Below, piece after piece: positions 1 to 11,903 of a stretch of 64,000 nucleotides of DNA. Positions within the stretch are counted from its first letter, which is position 1. Each line of letters opens with the position of its first letter. The stretch spans positions 1-64,000 of the forward strand of contig MU832092.1 of NCBI GenBank assembly GCA_029204225.1, written 5' to 3'. The notes under the pieces are model-generated. The model was given only the letters and a program-made list of their open reading frames with translations, was not told the origin of the DNA and ran no database searches. A program made the translations under genes and the position numbers. Source of the DNA: Diphasiastrum complanatum (Eukaryota; Streptophyta; Lycopodiopsida; Lycopodiales; Lycopodiaceae).

Positions 1-103
1 CTTGTGGTCCACAAAGACCGCTATTAGGGCATAGCAAATGGGTTGAGTTTTCAACTCTCCAGTCGATGGGTCCAATACCTTCAAACGGAGTCGGTTTCTA
101 GCA

Positions 104-623
104 AATGTCATTTGAATAAACACTTCTTGAAAGTGTGGGAAAGTTAGAAGAGTAGATTCAAATTTGAATGTTGGGTACTTTGAATCTAGACCCAAAAATA
201 GTAGGGTTAGCATTTTGGAGGGAAAGCCAAGACCAAATAGGATTTGGACTTGTTATAAAAGGATGTAACTCGTGGAGAGAGTAATATTCTCTCTTCTATA
301 TCTCATTTCATGTTTATACATGGTTCCCTTGGGTTTCTACTATCCATTGGTGCACTATACTTGTGATTGCATGCAATTTTATGTGTAGAATGATCTATAA
401 ATGCTATTTTTGGATCCACACATGTAAATATAGTAGCTTGCTGGTTTTGTACAAACAACAATAGTACTTTATCATTTCATTTAAGCTTGATCAAGTTCTA
501 TTAGTGTTGCATCTCATTTTGTGTGAGATGCTGATTTTCTAATTGGTGAGATTGATAGTGTATTTATCTTTCTAACCAAAGATCTTTCAAGTGATTGATC
601 TTAGGGATCTGAAAACTTTCACA
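104..623 (+). repeat. Partial LTR, copia family F
   Basis: The segment matches, in the same order, the LTR at 17333-17860 and the reverse complement of 37870-38105. A TATA-like TTATAAAAGG lies at 253-262 and is followed by a CTCTCTTC stretch. The right edge stops at TTTCACA, the same place as the 17.3 kb LTR, but no primer-binding site follows. I infer a truncated LTR joined to foreign sequence. Confidence 0.6.
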
Positions 624-689
624 AGGCTAATCTAGCCGTCTTCTTGTGTTTTTTAGTTGTTCTTGGGCAGCTTGAGGCTCTTCCAACTC

Positions 690-775
690 CTAAAACAATA
701 TCAAAAGGTCATGGATCACTGGTAGTGATTCCATCCTCACTTTCCAAATGGAATAGTTTTTGGAAGTTAGTTTCT
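690..775 (-). pseudogene. Copia gag N-terminal fragment (element G)
   Basis: On the minus strand a short frame reads SKNYSIWKVRMESL, the signature near the start of copia Gag (UBN2/DUF4219 type). It resembles the Gag starts of element A (about 9010-9078) and element I (about 37530-37620). A stop follows within about 25 codons and the rest of gag is missing. The position fits an element whose PBS is at 1393-1404, with a leader of about 600 bp between them. Only a remnant is present. Confidence 0.5.
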
Positions 776-1392
776 CACTAGATTCAAACAAATATCCACC
801 CATAGATACATTGTGAATGAAAGCCTATGAGATGAACAAAGACCTCTTAATAAAGAGTGATCTAAGATAGATTTCTAGCTTTCCAAGAAGCGTTTAATCT
901 TGGCCCAATCAACCTAGTTCAACTTGGATGATGGTATAATAGATCTACTTCAAATATCCTAGCAAATCACTTCTCCAAAAAATTAATTCTAATACAATTT
1001 TGTTTGATATTTCACACACACTTAAGATCTGAACAAAATCAGACTTATATATCTGATTTAATGCTTCAAAATGAATTGCATCAATGAATCGAAACACTAT
1101 TTGATCATTACCATTCAATAGATTGAACTAGATCTAGACATACACCAAAAACCTTTAATTTTAGACTAGTATGCACATTTTTGGGTCAAAAACACTGAAG
1201 GAAGTTAATTTGAAGGTTGTTGTATGGTTTCACATGTGTGGAAAGTACAACAACAGCCCACAAATCGATCTTGACCAAATATATCTATGGTATCTATCTC
1301 CTTGAAACTCGCCCTCTTAAGTAAAGCTCAGAAACAACTCATTGTCAATGATTTCACAAGACTAATTAATCATTAGATCACTCTTAGCCTTG
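776..1392 (-). other. Untranslated leader of copia element G
   Basis: No coding frame was seen. The stretch lies between the primer-binding site and the Gag start of a minus-strand copia element, as the 0.75 kb leader does in element A (9079-9823). Assignment rests on position only. Confidence 0.4.
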
Positions 1393-1404
1393 GCTCTGAT
1401 ACCA
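1393..1404 (-). other. Primer-binding site, initiator tRNA-Met (element G)
   Basis: The plus strand reads GCTCTGATACCA, the exact complement of TGGTATCAGAGC, the usual plant copia PBS. It abuts the TGTC end of the LTR at 1405, which fixes the minus orientation of the element. Confidence 0.8.
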
Positions 1405-2242
1405 TGTCAATTTTAAGAAAGAAGGACAAGTATAATTATACAAACAATATAAGAGTTATTGATTGCTTAATTTAATGATCTATCAAGTTCTAAGTGCTAG
1501 ATCTTGATCTAGATGCATTACACTATGATTTAAGAAAGAGCAATGGATCAAATGACTAAAAACCTAGTAGATCGGCCTCACACGTGTGGAGGACAGTCCC
1601 CTGTACGAACTGTAAACAGAGATAAAAGTATTCAAGCATACAAGAGTATTCCTTTCATCAAAACTCAAGACAAATGTAGAAAATACAAGAAAACTAGAAT
1701 TTGCCATTGTCACATCTCAACTTCTCATTGATTTGGTTGATCCCTTATAGATCAAGTACATCCACGAGCTATGTATTGTCTAACAAGTCTTCACACGTGT
1801 GAAGAGTGCCTAGTCATCCAGATCCACCAATGCTCATTTTCCAAAGTTGACTATTCTCTTTGGCTAGAAAACAAAAAGCTAGTCTTCCACATTTATAGGA
1901 TATTCTCTATACAATAGGAACTAATGGAATCTCTCTATCTTATCATCTACTATCTATCCACATGTGTAAATGGCATCTTGAAATGTTGGAGGCATTACTC
2001 ATTCACATGGATGTGCATTCTATTTACAAAAGTTTGACCAAATTGATTTATTTTCTAGATTCTACTCAATGGTCAATTTCACACGTGGGTAGATCATCTA
2101 ATAATCAATCTAACTTTATAAAAACAAGTTATGTACATCTTTTCACACGTGGGAAACAGACTCCACATGTGTGATATCCTATCATGATCTCATATCTCAA
2201 GATACACCAAATGTAACAAAGTTTGAAGTGACATTTTTAACA
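1405..2242 (-). repeat. 5' LTR of copia element G (838 bp)
   Basis: The LTR is bounded by TG at 1405 and CA at 2242 and directly follows the PBS. Its outer end, reverse complemented, begins TGTTAAAAATGTCACTTC and matches the LTR that starts at 11904. It contains CACACGTGTG at 1579 and 1792, CACACGTGGG at 2080 and 2144, and CACATGTGTG at 2164. No second LTR of this element is visible on the left, where the element is truncated. Confidence 0.75.
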
Positions 2243-5104
2243 GGTTTGCCATGCGACTCCAATGAAGAAGATAAGTCTTTGACTTCATCAACTAAAAAAG
2301 AAGAGTGTTGAGAATATGTCAAGTTTCGAATTGAGAGGCGTTAGTGAAAAATCTTTAGTATATGTACTTTGAAAAATAAATATCCCAATGTATTTGAGAC
2401 CCTCTTGTATTTTATAATTGCGGAGTTTTCATGTGTTATTTGATTTTTAACTATGATGATTTAATGCAATTTGCAAAAAAAAAAAATTGTCCTGTTTTAT
2501 TGTAAAAACGCATTTTGTGGTACTTATGTTTTTCTATAATTTGGAAAATGACTCATAAAAAACATGATTTTGGACTTCATACAGAAAATATACTCATTTT
2601 TAGGTCAGAGTCCCAAAACAAATGTCATTGCATTAAAAGAGGTGGTATTTGACTTTGAAGTCTAAGTAAACATTCCACGACTATGCATGTATCTCAACAA
2701 TAGAGTCTAATACAAACTATGCATGTATCTCAACAATAGAGTCTTATACAACTATGCATGTTCTTTGGTCTAAATACTCTCTCACAATGATGCATGACTC
2801 AAGCATGTGATGCAAAGGTTATGTTTTAACTCATACAAATATTCCATGGCCCAATAAATAATTTTATGTATGATGTGGCATGGCCACGCTCTTTCTTTTC
2901 CCACCTCTCATTCACCTCTTTCAAGCAAATTGGAAGCACTTCAGTTGACAATAAGGAGTGGTAGTGACAAAATTTCCAGAATTCACACGTGTGGGAAGAT
3001 CCACAATTATGATAGATCTAATTAAGCTTTATGATTAGCACAATAACCTGAATCTAGATTGAATAGCAAGATCTAGTACATCATTTATGTCTTAACCAGA
3101 ATCTAGCATGCTAAGCATCAGAGAATGATAGCAATGAATCATAAATGAGCAAAAGTACAAGAAATTAGTGTATTAGCATTAGCCTCAACATGAGTTAGAG
3201 AGAGAAAGATAGAGAAATATCAAGCATAAATTGTGTGGATCCAAAGTGGCAAGAATTAGCTACAAAGCTTTGGTTCTTCATCAAAAATTATGAGAAGAGC
3301 TACACATATTTATGGAGTTTGAGGTAGCTCGAGGTAGAACCACATTCATCCACCTTTTGATGACACGTGGACCCTATAAGGTTGAAAATTGCACATCTCT
3401 TTTATTATGTTGGGTACTATTCTAGAAAAAACATTAACATATTAGATATTTCAAGACAAAATAATGTGCAAGAAAAATCCTACCTTATGCTTCAATTTAA
3501 TGAGCTGAGTACAATGATTATTTATGAACCTCGTGTGCGGTATAAGCTAGAATACAAATCACTACAATGTTTGTCATGAAATAGCTTACGATCGTGCGTA
3601 GCACTATGTAATACTAAATGCAATAAGAAGATATGATTGATTCAATGAGTAGCATATACAAAATAAGATGATACAAGTACAAAACATAGCGGATGTAGCC
3701 ATGCACTCTAAACTACCTCTGAGTAACTGATAACTCTGTCTGGGATACTTCTGCTATTAAGTAGTAAGCATTGCTAGCAATATTCAAAGTAGAATAATCA
3801 TTATCATCATCATTAAATGATTAGCTATTTATACTAATGAGAAATGTCATTTAGACTCATCCAACTAGGGTAGCTAATTAAGTCCCAAGTCACATTTGGC
3901 ACTTAGCCACAATGCACTGTCACTTATCTAGTTAGGTCTTCCCAAAAATTTACTTGCTAAAATTAGGCAAGTCATTAGCTTCATAACAAGTGATAATATG
4001 AAACTGTTAGCCTTCGACAACTCTTGGATAGTTCGTTGTCAAAACCACATGTTTGTGCGATTCTCGTGTATTTTTACAGACTATGTAAAACCATGAATAA
4101 AACTATAGAATTGGATAAATGAATAGATGTAGATTAACTATTGGATTATAGGAGAATAATCCAACACATTTGATATAGACATTCAAGTCAATTGCATTCG
4201 AGTAAGTTTAATTATATATTTTCATATTGGGTCAACCTAATCTTAATTTAAGGGCTAGGATCAGTGTGGGGTCGATTGAGTGGAAGAGATTTTGTTGTTA
4301 GAGGTAAGTTGAGTTGGGAGGATCATAGATATATTCTCAATCTCAAAGATTTTCCAAATATATTATTAACTCATGAGAAATAGAATTCTTTAGTAGTTGA
4401 GTTACAAGTTTTCTAGTGAGTTATGTGAGTAACATATGTGGATTTTGGTGAAATCTACTAGATAATGATATATACTATGTTTATTTGGTATATTAAACCA
4501 ATCGTTGAACATAGACATATGGACAATTATTGTTTAGAATAATTACTTGCAGGTTAACAGATATTTTTATGGAAGATTCATTTGTTAACTTTAAAATGAT
4601 TTGGATAAGAATCTGAATGCGGTGTTGTACTAGTGCGATTGAGATTTTCACTTGAACATTTGAGATTTCTAAAACATTAGCAACTAACTTGAGTAGTTTA
4701 GAAACTCCTAGATAAAGCTAATTGATCAAACGAACAATGTGAAGAGAGACAGAAACTGTTTATTTTGTTTTATATTGCTTGTAAGATACATAACTTGTGA
4801 GTCACCATGGTTCATTAGTAAAATTATGTGATAAGATATACGGTATTCTTGGTATAGAGTATTTCTCAGTTGAGAAATAGACTTAATTCATTAGTGATTG
4901 TATTTCAAAGAGTTCAATTGGATAGCAAATCTTAATGATTCCAAAAATAAAAACTGACTTTATATGATATTCAATAAATTTTGGGTATCTAGATTCAATT
5001 CTAGATAGTGATCTAAACTTTTTTGTAGTTATCAGTATTTTTTTGGTATGTCTTCTATCTTTGATTACTTGATGAATGTAGAACTTAAATAACTTGTTTT
5101 TTTT
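2243..5104. other. No supported gene; decayed AT-rich repeat DNA
   Basis: Only short chance frames were found. A purine run followed by TGTTGAGAATATG at about 2306 could be a polypurine tract and LTR start, but no partner was found. A CACACGTGTG palindrome at 2984 suggests more copia LTR debris around 2.9-3.6 kb. The part from 4.0 to 5.1 kb probably lies where the rest of element D's pol should be, but nothing recognisable remains. Confidence 0.5.
2681..2760. repeat. Short tandem repeat, 35-36 bp, about 2.3 copies
   Basis: The unit beginning CTATGCATGTATCTCAACAA starts at 2681 and 2717, and a partial third copy starts at 2752. Confidence 0.8.
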
Positions 5105-5618
5105 ATTAAATATGGAGATATCAGGCAATCCAACAACTAGATTACCTCTTTTAAGGATTGCAAGCTTTGAGCACTAATATGACCAAACCTTTGATGCCAA
5201 AGATCACTTCGACTATCAACAATGCTTACTATAGCTTGAGTAAAAGATCTTGCATTAAATTGTAGAGTCGATTCTCGTTGACTCTAGCTCCTGTAGCAAT
5301 CACTTTGTAGTGATTCTTGATGTCTTTGACAAGACATTTGTCACTGTCAAACTCAACCTTGAGTTGTTGATCAACCATCGTCCCAATAAATAGTAGATTG
5401 TTAGCTAAGCCAGGTACATATTGCACGATGCTTATCTGCTTTATCTTCCACTGGCTAACTTCACTGGTACCACTCCAACTCCTTTAACATATAGCATTTG
5501 CCATCAGCTTGTCCAACTTCATCACCATTGTCAGTTTCCTTGAGTTCGAAAAACCACTCTTTCCTTGAAGTCATGTGCTTGGATGCACCACTATCAATGT
5601 ACCAGATATCCTTGGCTT
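5105..5618 (-). pseudogene. Copia protease and pre-integrase fragment (element D)
   Basis: Minus-strand frames read WYIDSGASKHM (retropepsin active site, about 5545-5610), then a YVPGLANNLL stretch (about 5410), and, in another frame, LWHQRFGHIS with KRGNLVVGLP (about 5130-5190), the GAG_pre-integrase zinc-binding region. Stops and a frame change break the chain and the integrase core is lost to the left. The right edge at 5618 meets the LTR of element A. The missing upstream part of the same polyprotein resumes at 10619, so this is the downstream half of a polyprotein split by a younger insertion. Confidence 0.75.
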
Positions 5619-6424
5619 TGTTGATTCCACACGTGTGGACTGTCCACAACATGTACTTGTGATCCTAAGGTGTGTAGATGCACCAAGATCAAAACTAGAT
5701 TGAGATTCGAGATCTATCTTTGATTCTATGGCAAAAACACACTACTACATGCATTCAATCACTTCCAACTCTCACTCACACATGTGGGAAGTGTTCCAAA
5801 AGTATTCTAAGTAAAAACAAGCTGCTCTCCTTGGATAGAGAGATAAAATCATCTATAGCTCTCGGGTAGAGAGAGAAACCTAGAAAATCACTTACACTCA
5901 AAATCCACTCAATCTCAAAATCAATTAGATCCAAATGAGAAGTACAATGATACTAGTAGATTCATGAGCTACCACTATGCTTAACTATGATTGGACCACA
6001 CTTTGCCACCTCTTAATCCTATTGGACCATTAATCCATGCAACTCTAAATTCTATTGGACCCTTTTCAAGCAATCCTCAAATTCTATTGGACCACTCATG
6101 GTTCCACCTCTAAACCTTATTGGACCTCCTAAACTTCATCAAACAAAAGCATTACACTTGTCCACACTCTAAATGTCACAAGTTTGGCCTCCTACTCTAT
6201 TTTGGCTCAATAGTGGCATTACAAGTGGAAAATGGATAATTTGTCATCTATGCCAAATTTGACCCTATCAACATCCTACTATGAAATTCTATGAGACCCC
6301 TATATCAAACATTTTTATTTACTTTACAATTCTCCACACGTGGAAACATCCTCCACACATGTGAGATTCACTTACAAACTTCTATCATAAAAATACCAAG
6401 CTAGATTTTTGCCAATTTCTCACA
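5619..6424 (-). repeat. 3' LTR of copia element A
   Basis: It begins TGTTGATTCCACACG and ends CTCACA on the plus strand and matches 9836-10618 along its whole length. It has a segment near 6090-6130 that the other LTR lacks. The CACACGTGTG palindrome is at 5628. Internal sequence next to 6424, read on the minus strand, is the purine-rich GAAGAGGAA expected of a polypurine tract. The end may be uncertain by 2 bp. Confidence 0.8.
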
Positions 6425-7085
6425 TTCCTCTTCAAAAAATAGCTTGGAAAGGTACTAGATCACTTGAGAAGTTTGTAAATCTTTTTGAGTGGATCCTTTG
6501 GTATGCATAAGAAGTGAAGATCAGCCAAGGGATCCATCATAGCAGCACCCTCACCATATCCATGATAAGATCTCTTTGGTAGAGATCTCTTGCCAATGCC
6601 TTTGAAGAGTGCTCCACCAATATGCCACTATGATCATGGGCTTCCTCCATGCTTGATGATGATCTTTGCTTTGAAAGTTCCACTTGCATGATAGATGCAC
6701 CATAAATAGAGAAATCTGAGGCTTCCAAGCCTCATAAGGATCATGGAGATCAAGATCATAAGATGTGAAACAATGATGATTATCAAGATTATGCTTTCTA
6801 GCTTGACTAGTGCACATACAATGAACTATATCCATGATGGATCTAATCTTGATATCAAAGACTATCTTGATCTTTTTTAGGCTAGCTACTCTCTCAAGGA
6901 TGTAAGTGTCTACTTTGGATGCTTCACTTAATCTCAAGAGGAGTTTACAATTTGCCTCAAAACATGTGAAAACATGATTTTCAAAAAAGTGAGTACCAAG
7001 CTCAATCTTGTTCTTACTAGAACCAATATAAGAGCATACTTTTGACAATACAATATCTTGCTTTCAAAAAGTATTGGAAACACAT
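6425..7085 (-). other. 3' internal region of element A, no pol domain
   Basis: This is where RT/RNase H should end. A 165-codon minus frame (6551-7048) has no recognised domain. It contains SEASKVDTYILERV, which resembles SEASQVDTNLYIN in element I (about 23.1 kb). The part at 6540-6680 matches 38150-38330 on the opposite strand. I read it as shared 3' leader or cargo sequence. Confidence 0.5.
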
Positions 7086-7913
7086 CTAAGTCAATAATGA
7101 CAAAACATAAGCATCATACAAAATTAGTATAGCTTTTCTTGAACTTTGAGATCCAAAAAATTCAATGAAGCAAGATAGCATTTGAAGCAAAGGAAGAGAA
7201 GCATATATGAATGTGTTGTAGTAGATACAACATGAAAGATGCCCCCCACCCTCTTTGCCATGTAAGGTGAGCCATAAAGACTCGGCCATGCATCTTGAAG
7301 ATCTTCTTGAAATCATATGAAGAAGAAACTCCTCCTCACACATTGGCCCCATCATAAATTGAATACCTTCAAAAAAGATAACTTGTGATGCTTCTTGAGA
7401 ATCCTTGATCTCGGCCACTTCCAAGATTGAATCTTCATGCAATGTGACATCTCTATTCACAATCACTTTTGAAATAGAGAGTGTAAAGACACTAAAGGCC
7501 TCCTTGATGGATGAGTATCCAATCATGATCCATGAGCTTGGATCATCCTTCCTTCTTGTTTCCAAGGGGATATGTGCAAAGCAAGCACTACCAAGTTCAC
7601 TAAGGTGATCAACCTTAGGCTTCATCTTGAATAAAACTTCATATGGTGCTATTCCTTCAAGAGCTCCAATACTCCTCAAAGCTTTAATTTTCAATGAGAA
7701 TTTCTTCTCAACATATGCTTTGAATAATAAGGAATAATCATACACCATAATACTTGAAGAGAGAAGATATGTGCATCTTGTGTGATCATCCTCCTTTGAA
7801 ATATTGGACATATAAGAAACATCAAGAGAGTTTGCACTCTCACTTGGATCCAATTTGTAGATGCCTTCAACTCTTGATCCATATGCAAGGATCTCACCAT
7901 CCTTCTTGATCAC
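7086..7913 (-). pseudogene. Deleted copia integrase of element A (275 codons)
   Basis: The frame opens with a pre-integrase-like SRVEGIYKLD segment and then jumps to the C-terminal part of copia integrase: IAPYEVLFKMKPKVDHL, LGSACFAHIPLETRRK and SKVIVNRDVTLHED. The catalytic D-D-E core that should lie between is absent, so an internal deletion has fused the ends in frame. The last 80-90 codons match no pol domain I know. RT and RNase H do not follow. The enzyme cannot be functional. Confidence 0.7.
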
Positions 7914-7969
7914 ACAATTGTCAATATTGAAATTGACATCAAAGCCACTATCAAGAAGTTGGCCAACAC

Positions 7970-8365
7970 TTAGATGTTCTTTGTAAGATTTGGGACAAAA
8001 GGAACATTGTTGAGAAAGAGATCTTTGGAAGATGCAAACTTCAAGGGAATAATCCTTAATCCTTCAATATTGCACTCATGCTTACTTGCAATGTATATGG
8101 TCTTCTTGACTCCATCGTAAGGCATAATAGATGAAAAAGAGTGCTTGGAGCCACACATATGTGAAGATGCTCCACTATCAATATACCATGAGTCATCCTT
8201 GTTGAAGGTGGGAGAGGAGAAGCTTGATGCCATAAGAGAGCCTTCTCCATCACTTGCAATATAGTCTTCTTTCTCATTGGTGATGTTGGCTTGATTGAGT
8301 TGATTCTTCTTCTTGAAGCAATTGGTGGCATAATGGCCTTTCTTGCCACAATAAAAGCACTTGAT
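7970..8365 (-). pseudogene. Zinc knuckle and retropepsin of element A
   Basis: At about 8314-8360 the minus strand encodes CFYCGKKGHYATNC, a perfect C-X2-C-X4-H-X4-C knuckle for RNA binding. In the frame 7970-8233 it encodes DDSWYIDSGASSHMCGS, the aspartic protease active site, followed by FLNNVPFVPNLTKN, typical of the protease C-terminal region. Frameshifts separate the two parts. Confidence 0.8.
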
Positions 8366-8473
8366 CTTCTTCTTATTGAGATTTGAATTAAAAGCATGAG
8401 AGGTATCCTCCTCCTCTCCATCTTGGGATGATGTTGCTTATCTTTGTGCTTGGCAAATAGAACTTTGCCATCA

Positions 8474-9078
8474 TCATGATTGAGTGATAGCTTGTCCATC
8501 CTCAAGAGTTTGTCTTGATTCTTCGGAAATAAGCACACTTTGAAGGGCCTCCAAACTTGGTAGCTCCTCCTTAATGGCATAGGATTGGACAAGATTGTCA
8601 TATTCATCTCTCAAGCCATTGAGAATGACTTGAACTAGCTCACTTTGAATGATTGAGTCACCAATACATGCAAGCTTCCTATGAATATCCTTGACTCTCA
8701 AAACATAATTCCATGAACTCTCATCACTCTTTTGACTACTTTTGAAGATTTGATTTCTAAGAGTGAGGAGCCTAGAGGTGTTCTTAGCCTCATAGATGGA
8801 TTGAGACAATCCCAAGCTTCCTTGGATGTAGAACAATCACCAATCTCCCTCAATATCTGATTAGAGACATTCATCTTAATGTAGTGGAGAGCCATCCTAG
8901 CTCTCTTCTTGTATTTTTGTACTTCTGGAAAGACTTGAGGCTCCTCCTCAATACCAAGTACAATGTACATCACATCTTGGAGTATCAAGATGGACTCCAT
9001 CCTCAACTTCCATATTGAATAATTGGAAGTAGACAATCTCTCACTTGGTTGCAACAAGTATGAACTCATTGAAGTCAT
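8474..9078 (-). pseudogene. Copia Gag of element A
   Basis: The first frame (8698-9078) begins with an ATG and contains STSNYSIWKLRMESI and a KKRARMALHYIKMNV stretch. A second frame (8474-8836) continues with LTLRNQIFKSSQ and VLRVKDIHRKLACIGD. Together they have the order and spacing of the copia UBN2 Gag domain. A frameshift lies near 8.8 kb, where the two frames overlap. Gag coats the RNA in cytoplasmic virus-like particles. The zinc knuckle follows downstream on the minus strand. Confidence 0.75.
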
Positions 9079-9823
9079 ATAAAGTGGAGATAAATAAAAG
9101 TGATGAACAAAAAATGTTGCTTCTCTCTCACTATAGGATCCAATAATGGTGTGCTACCATCTCCTATGCAAGATCTTGCAACAAACTGTGAGATGATTCT
9201 CACTAGCTATCTCAATCTCTCTAAAACTAGACCTACTTCACATCACATGATGGAGTAGGGGCAAATTTAGGATCCAACAGTCTTAGCACATGTGAAATAC
9301 ACTAAGAAACCAAATTTGACTCAAATACAATGATATTGCATGAAACAAAATGGCTAAGATCTCAAAACAGTGCCTAGATCACATATAGATGAGATTGGTA
9401 AGCATTGACCTGTGATTTTGGATCAAACAAGCAATATCTTGACCAAACCAAATGTGTCCACCCAGGTCTAAGTGACCTACATAACCCTCTTCAAAAGCTT
9501 ATAACTTTTGATTGGCACAACCAAATGGAATGAAATTGATTGCATCAAAAACTAGACAAAAATAGCTTCAAAACAAGCTATCTAGCAAGATTTTTGGATC
9601 AACCATGAAAGAGAACTCCCAAAATGAAATTGGATGTTCCTCACACGTGTCTGAGCACTTGATTCCGTACAGTACCAGGTCAGACCCAATCAATGCCCTA
9701 TTGATCTCTTTTGATCCAAAATTGGACAAGATAGCTAGGAAAATGGATCTTGACAATTTCTAGCTCAAGATTGATGAATAGTTTTCACTCAAATGGATCA
9801 AAATGCATGGTAACCTTAGGTAG

Positions 9824-9835
9824 TCTATGATGCCA
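9824..9835 (-). other. Degenerate primer-binding site of element A
   Basis: The plus strand reads TCTATGATGCCA, three mismatches from GCTCTGATACCA, directly next to the LTR start. Decay of an initiator tRNA-Met PBS is the simplest reading. Confidence 0.6.
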
Positions 9836-10618
9836 TGTTGATTTCACACGTGTGGACTGTCCACAACATGTACTTGTTATCTCCTAAGGTGTGTAGATGC
9901 ACCAAGATCAAGACTAGATTGAGATTCAAGATCTGTCTTTGATTCTATGGCAAAAACACACTACTACATGCATTCAATCACTTCCAACTCTCACTCACAC
10001 ATGTGGGAAGTGTTCCAAAAGTAATCTAAGTAAAAACAAGCTGCTCATCTTATGTAGAGAGAGAAAATCATCAATAGCTCTCGAGTAGAGAGAGAGAGCT
10101 AGAAAATCACTTACACTCAAAATCCACTCAATCTCAAAATCAATTAGATCCAAATGAGGAGTACAATGATACTAGTAGATTCATGAGCTACCACTATGCT
10201 TAACTATGATTGGACCACGCTTTGTCACCTCTTAATCCTATTGGACCATTGATCCATGCACCTCTAAATTCTATTGGACCATTTTCAAACAAACCTCAAA
10301 TTCTATTGGACCTCTTAAACTTCATCAAACAAAAGCATTACACTTGTCTACACTCTAATTGGCACAAGTTTGGCCTCCTACTGGCTCAATAGTGGCATTA
10401 CAAGTGGAAATGGATAATTTGCCATCTATGCCAAATTTGACCCTATCAACATCCTACACCTAAATGCTTGATTATGAAATTCTATGAGACCCCTATATCA
10501 AACATTTTTATTTACTTTACAATTCTCCACACGTGGGAACATCCTCCACACATGTGAGATTCACTTACAAACTTCTATCATAAAAAATACCAAGCTAGAT
10601 TTTTGCCAATTTCTCACA
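9836..10618 (-). repeat. 5' LTR of copia element A (783 bp)
   Basis: It is the direct-repeat partner of 5619-6424, with TG at 9836 and CA at 10617-10618. It carries CACACGTGTG at 9845 and CACACGTGGG at 10528. Beyond 10618 the sequence switches at once to Gag of element D. Confidence 0.8.
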
Positions 10619-10895
10619 CTTCATCACTTGTCATTAATGCTGTAATGAACGATTTTGAACTCTCACCTGTATCATCTTCATATTGGTCATCATCATATTG
10701 ATGTTGATCAGTATAATTAACTTCATAATAATAGTCATCAAATTGATGTTGATTATCATAATTTCCCGCTTGCCATTTGTCTTTTCTTTGTTCCATCTCC
10801 TTTTTTTTCTTGAAGCATTCACGCTCCCAGTGGCCAGGTTTGTTGCAGTACCTACAATTTCCAAGTTTATTTTGTCTTGAATAGCCACGTCCATA
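10619..10895 (-). pseudogene. Gag C-terminus with zinc knuckle (element D)
   Basis: The minus strand encodes NCRYCNKPGHWERECFKKKK (knuckle at about 10811-10857), a charged Y/D/Q-rich linker and FITALMTSDE at the edge. Followed straight across element A to 5618, the frame continues into KDIWYIDSGASKHM, the protease. This shows the two pieces were one polyprotein. The upstream Gag domain is missing because plus-strand element E begins at about 10905. Confidence 0.75.
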
Positions 10896-10904
10896 TTGAT
10901 AGAA

Positions 10905-11890
10905 AGATCATCATCTTAATACTTTATGTTGATGATATCATATTGACAGCAAATGATGGTGAAGGCATAAGAAATGTTAAAGCTTCTTTGTCTAGTGAAT
11001 TCAAGATGGTAGATCTAGGACTTCTTAAGTTCATACTTGGAATAGAAGTTACTAGAGGTAGTGATTTTACTTTTATAAGTCAATCAAAGTATGCTACTTC
11101 CATTCTTGAAAGGTTTGGCATGAAATATTGTAAGGGGATTGACACCCCTATGGAGCAAGTTTGTATAGCTACTAATGTTTGTGATGAAGCATCCTTTGAG
11201 GACATCACACTCTTTAGGAAGGTAATGGGCTTTTAATCTATTTGACAATCACTAGACTAGATTTGAGCTATAGTGTAAGCAAGCTAGGTCAATATATGCA
11301 AGGTCCTTCGATGCATCATTGGAAAAGTGCCAAGAGCGTTTAGATATGTCTCTTCTACTAGATTTTTTGGCATTCTCTATCAAGGATCTAACTTGTACTT
11401 GAGGGCATTTTTGGATTCAGATTTTGCAAGAGACAAGATGGATAGAAGATCTATAAGTGCATTTGCCACTTTCCTTTGTGGAGGAGTGATATCTTGGCTT
11501 TCCTAAAAGCAAGATACAATTTCTCTTTCCTCTTGGGAAGCCGAGTACAAGGCATTGACTTCAACAACCAAAGAACTCCTATGGCTAAGAAGACTTTTGG
11601 TGGAGCTTCAAGTGCTAAAGGCCAAGGATATCCCTTGCATCTATTGTGACAATCAAGATTCTCAAAAAATTGTTACCAATCCGATCTTCCATGCTAGAAC
11701 AAAGCATATTGAGATAGCTCATCACTTTGTGAGGGAGAAGGTGCAATCCAAGGAGGTTCAACTTCATCATGTGCCATCATCCGAGTGCGTAGCTAATATC
11801 TTAACTAAACCTTTGGCTAAAGATCCATTTTTTAAGTTAAGAAGTGCTCTTGGAATTGTATATAGATGTACATTAGACTTGCCAAGTTAG
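10905..11890 (+). pseudogene. Copia reverse transcriptase C-terminus and RNase H (element E)
   Basis: The frame enters RT just before the catalytic YVDDIIL motif (about 10923-10943) and continues through LGLLKFILGIEV and KYCKGIDTPME to a stop near 11234. RNase H pieces follow in shifted frames: FLDSDFARDKMD (about 11410), SSWEAEYKALTS (about 11535), and CDNQDSQKIVTNPIFHARTK with FVREKVQSKEVQLHHV (11650-11800). The N-terminal RT, integrase and gag are missing to the left, where element D's Gag lies in the opposite orientation. A purine-rich tract (about 11890-11903) and the 3' LTR follow directly. Confidence 0.85.
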
Positions 11891-11903
11891 AAGTGAGGAG
11901 GAG

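Larger units (their letters stand above)
5619..10618 (-). mobile_element. Ty1/copia retrotransposon A, internally deleted, nested in element D
   Basis: This minus-strand element has two direct LTRs (5619-6424 and 9836-10618), a degenerate tRNA-Met PBS inside the right LTR, gag, a zinc knuckle, a protease, part of the integrase, and a purine-rich tract inside the left LTR. The integrase core, reverse transcriptase and RNase H are missing, so it cannot transpose by itself. The flanks, 5618 leftward and 10619 rightward, rejoin into one Gag-protease frame of element D. Only CTT is shared at the two insertion edges, whereas 5 bp is usual for copia. Confidence 0.8.
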
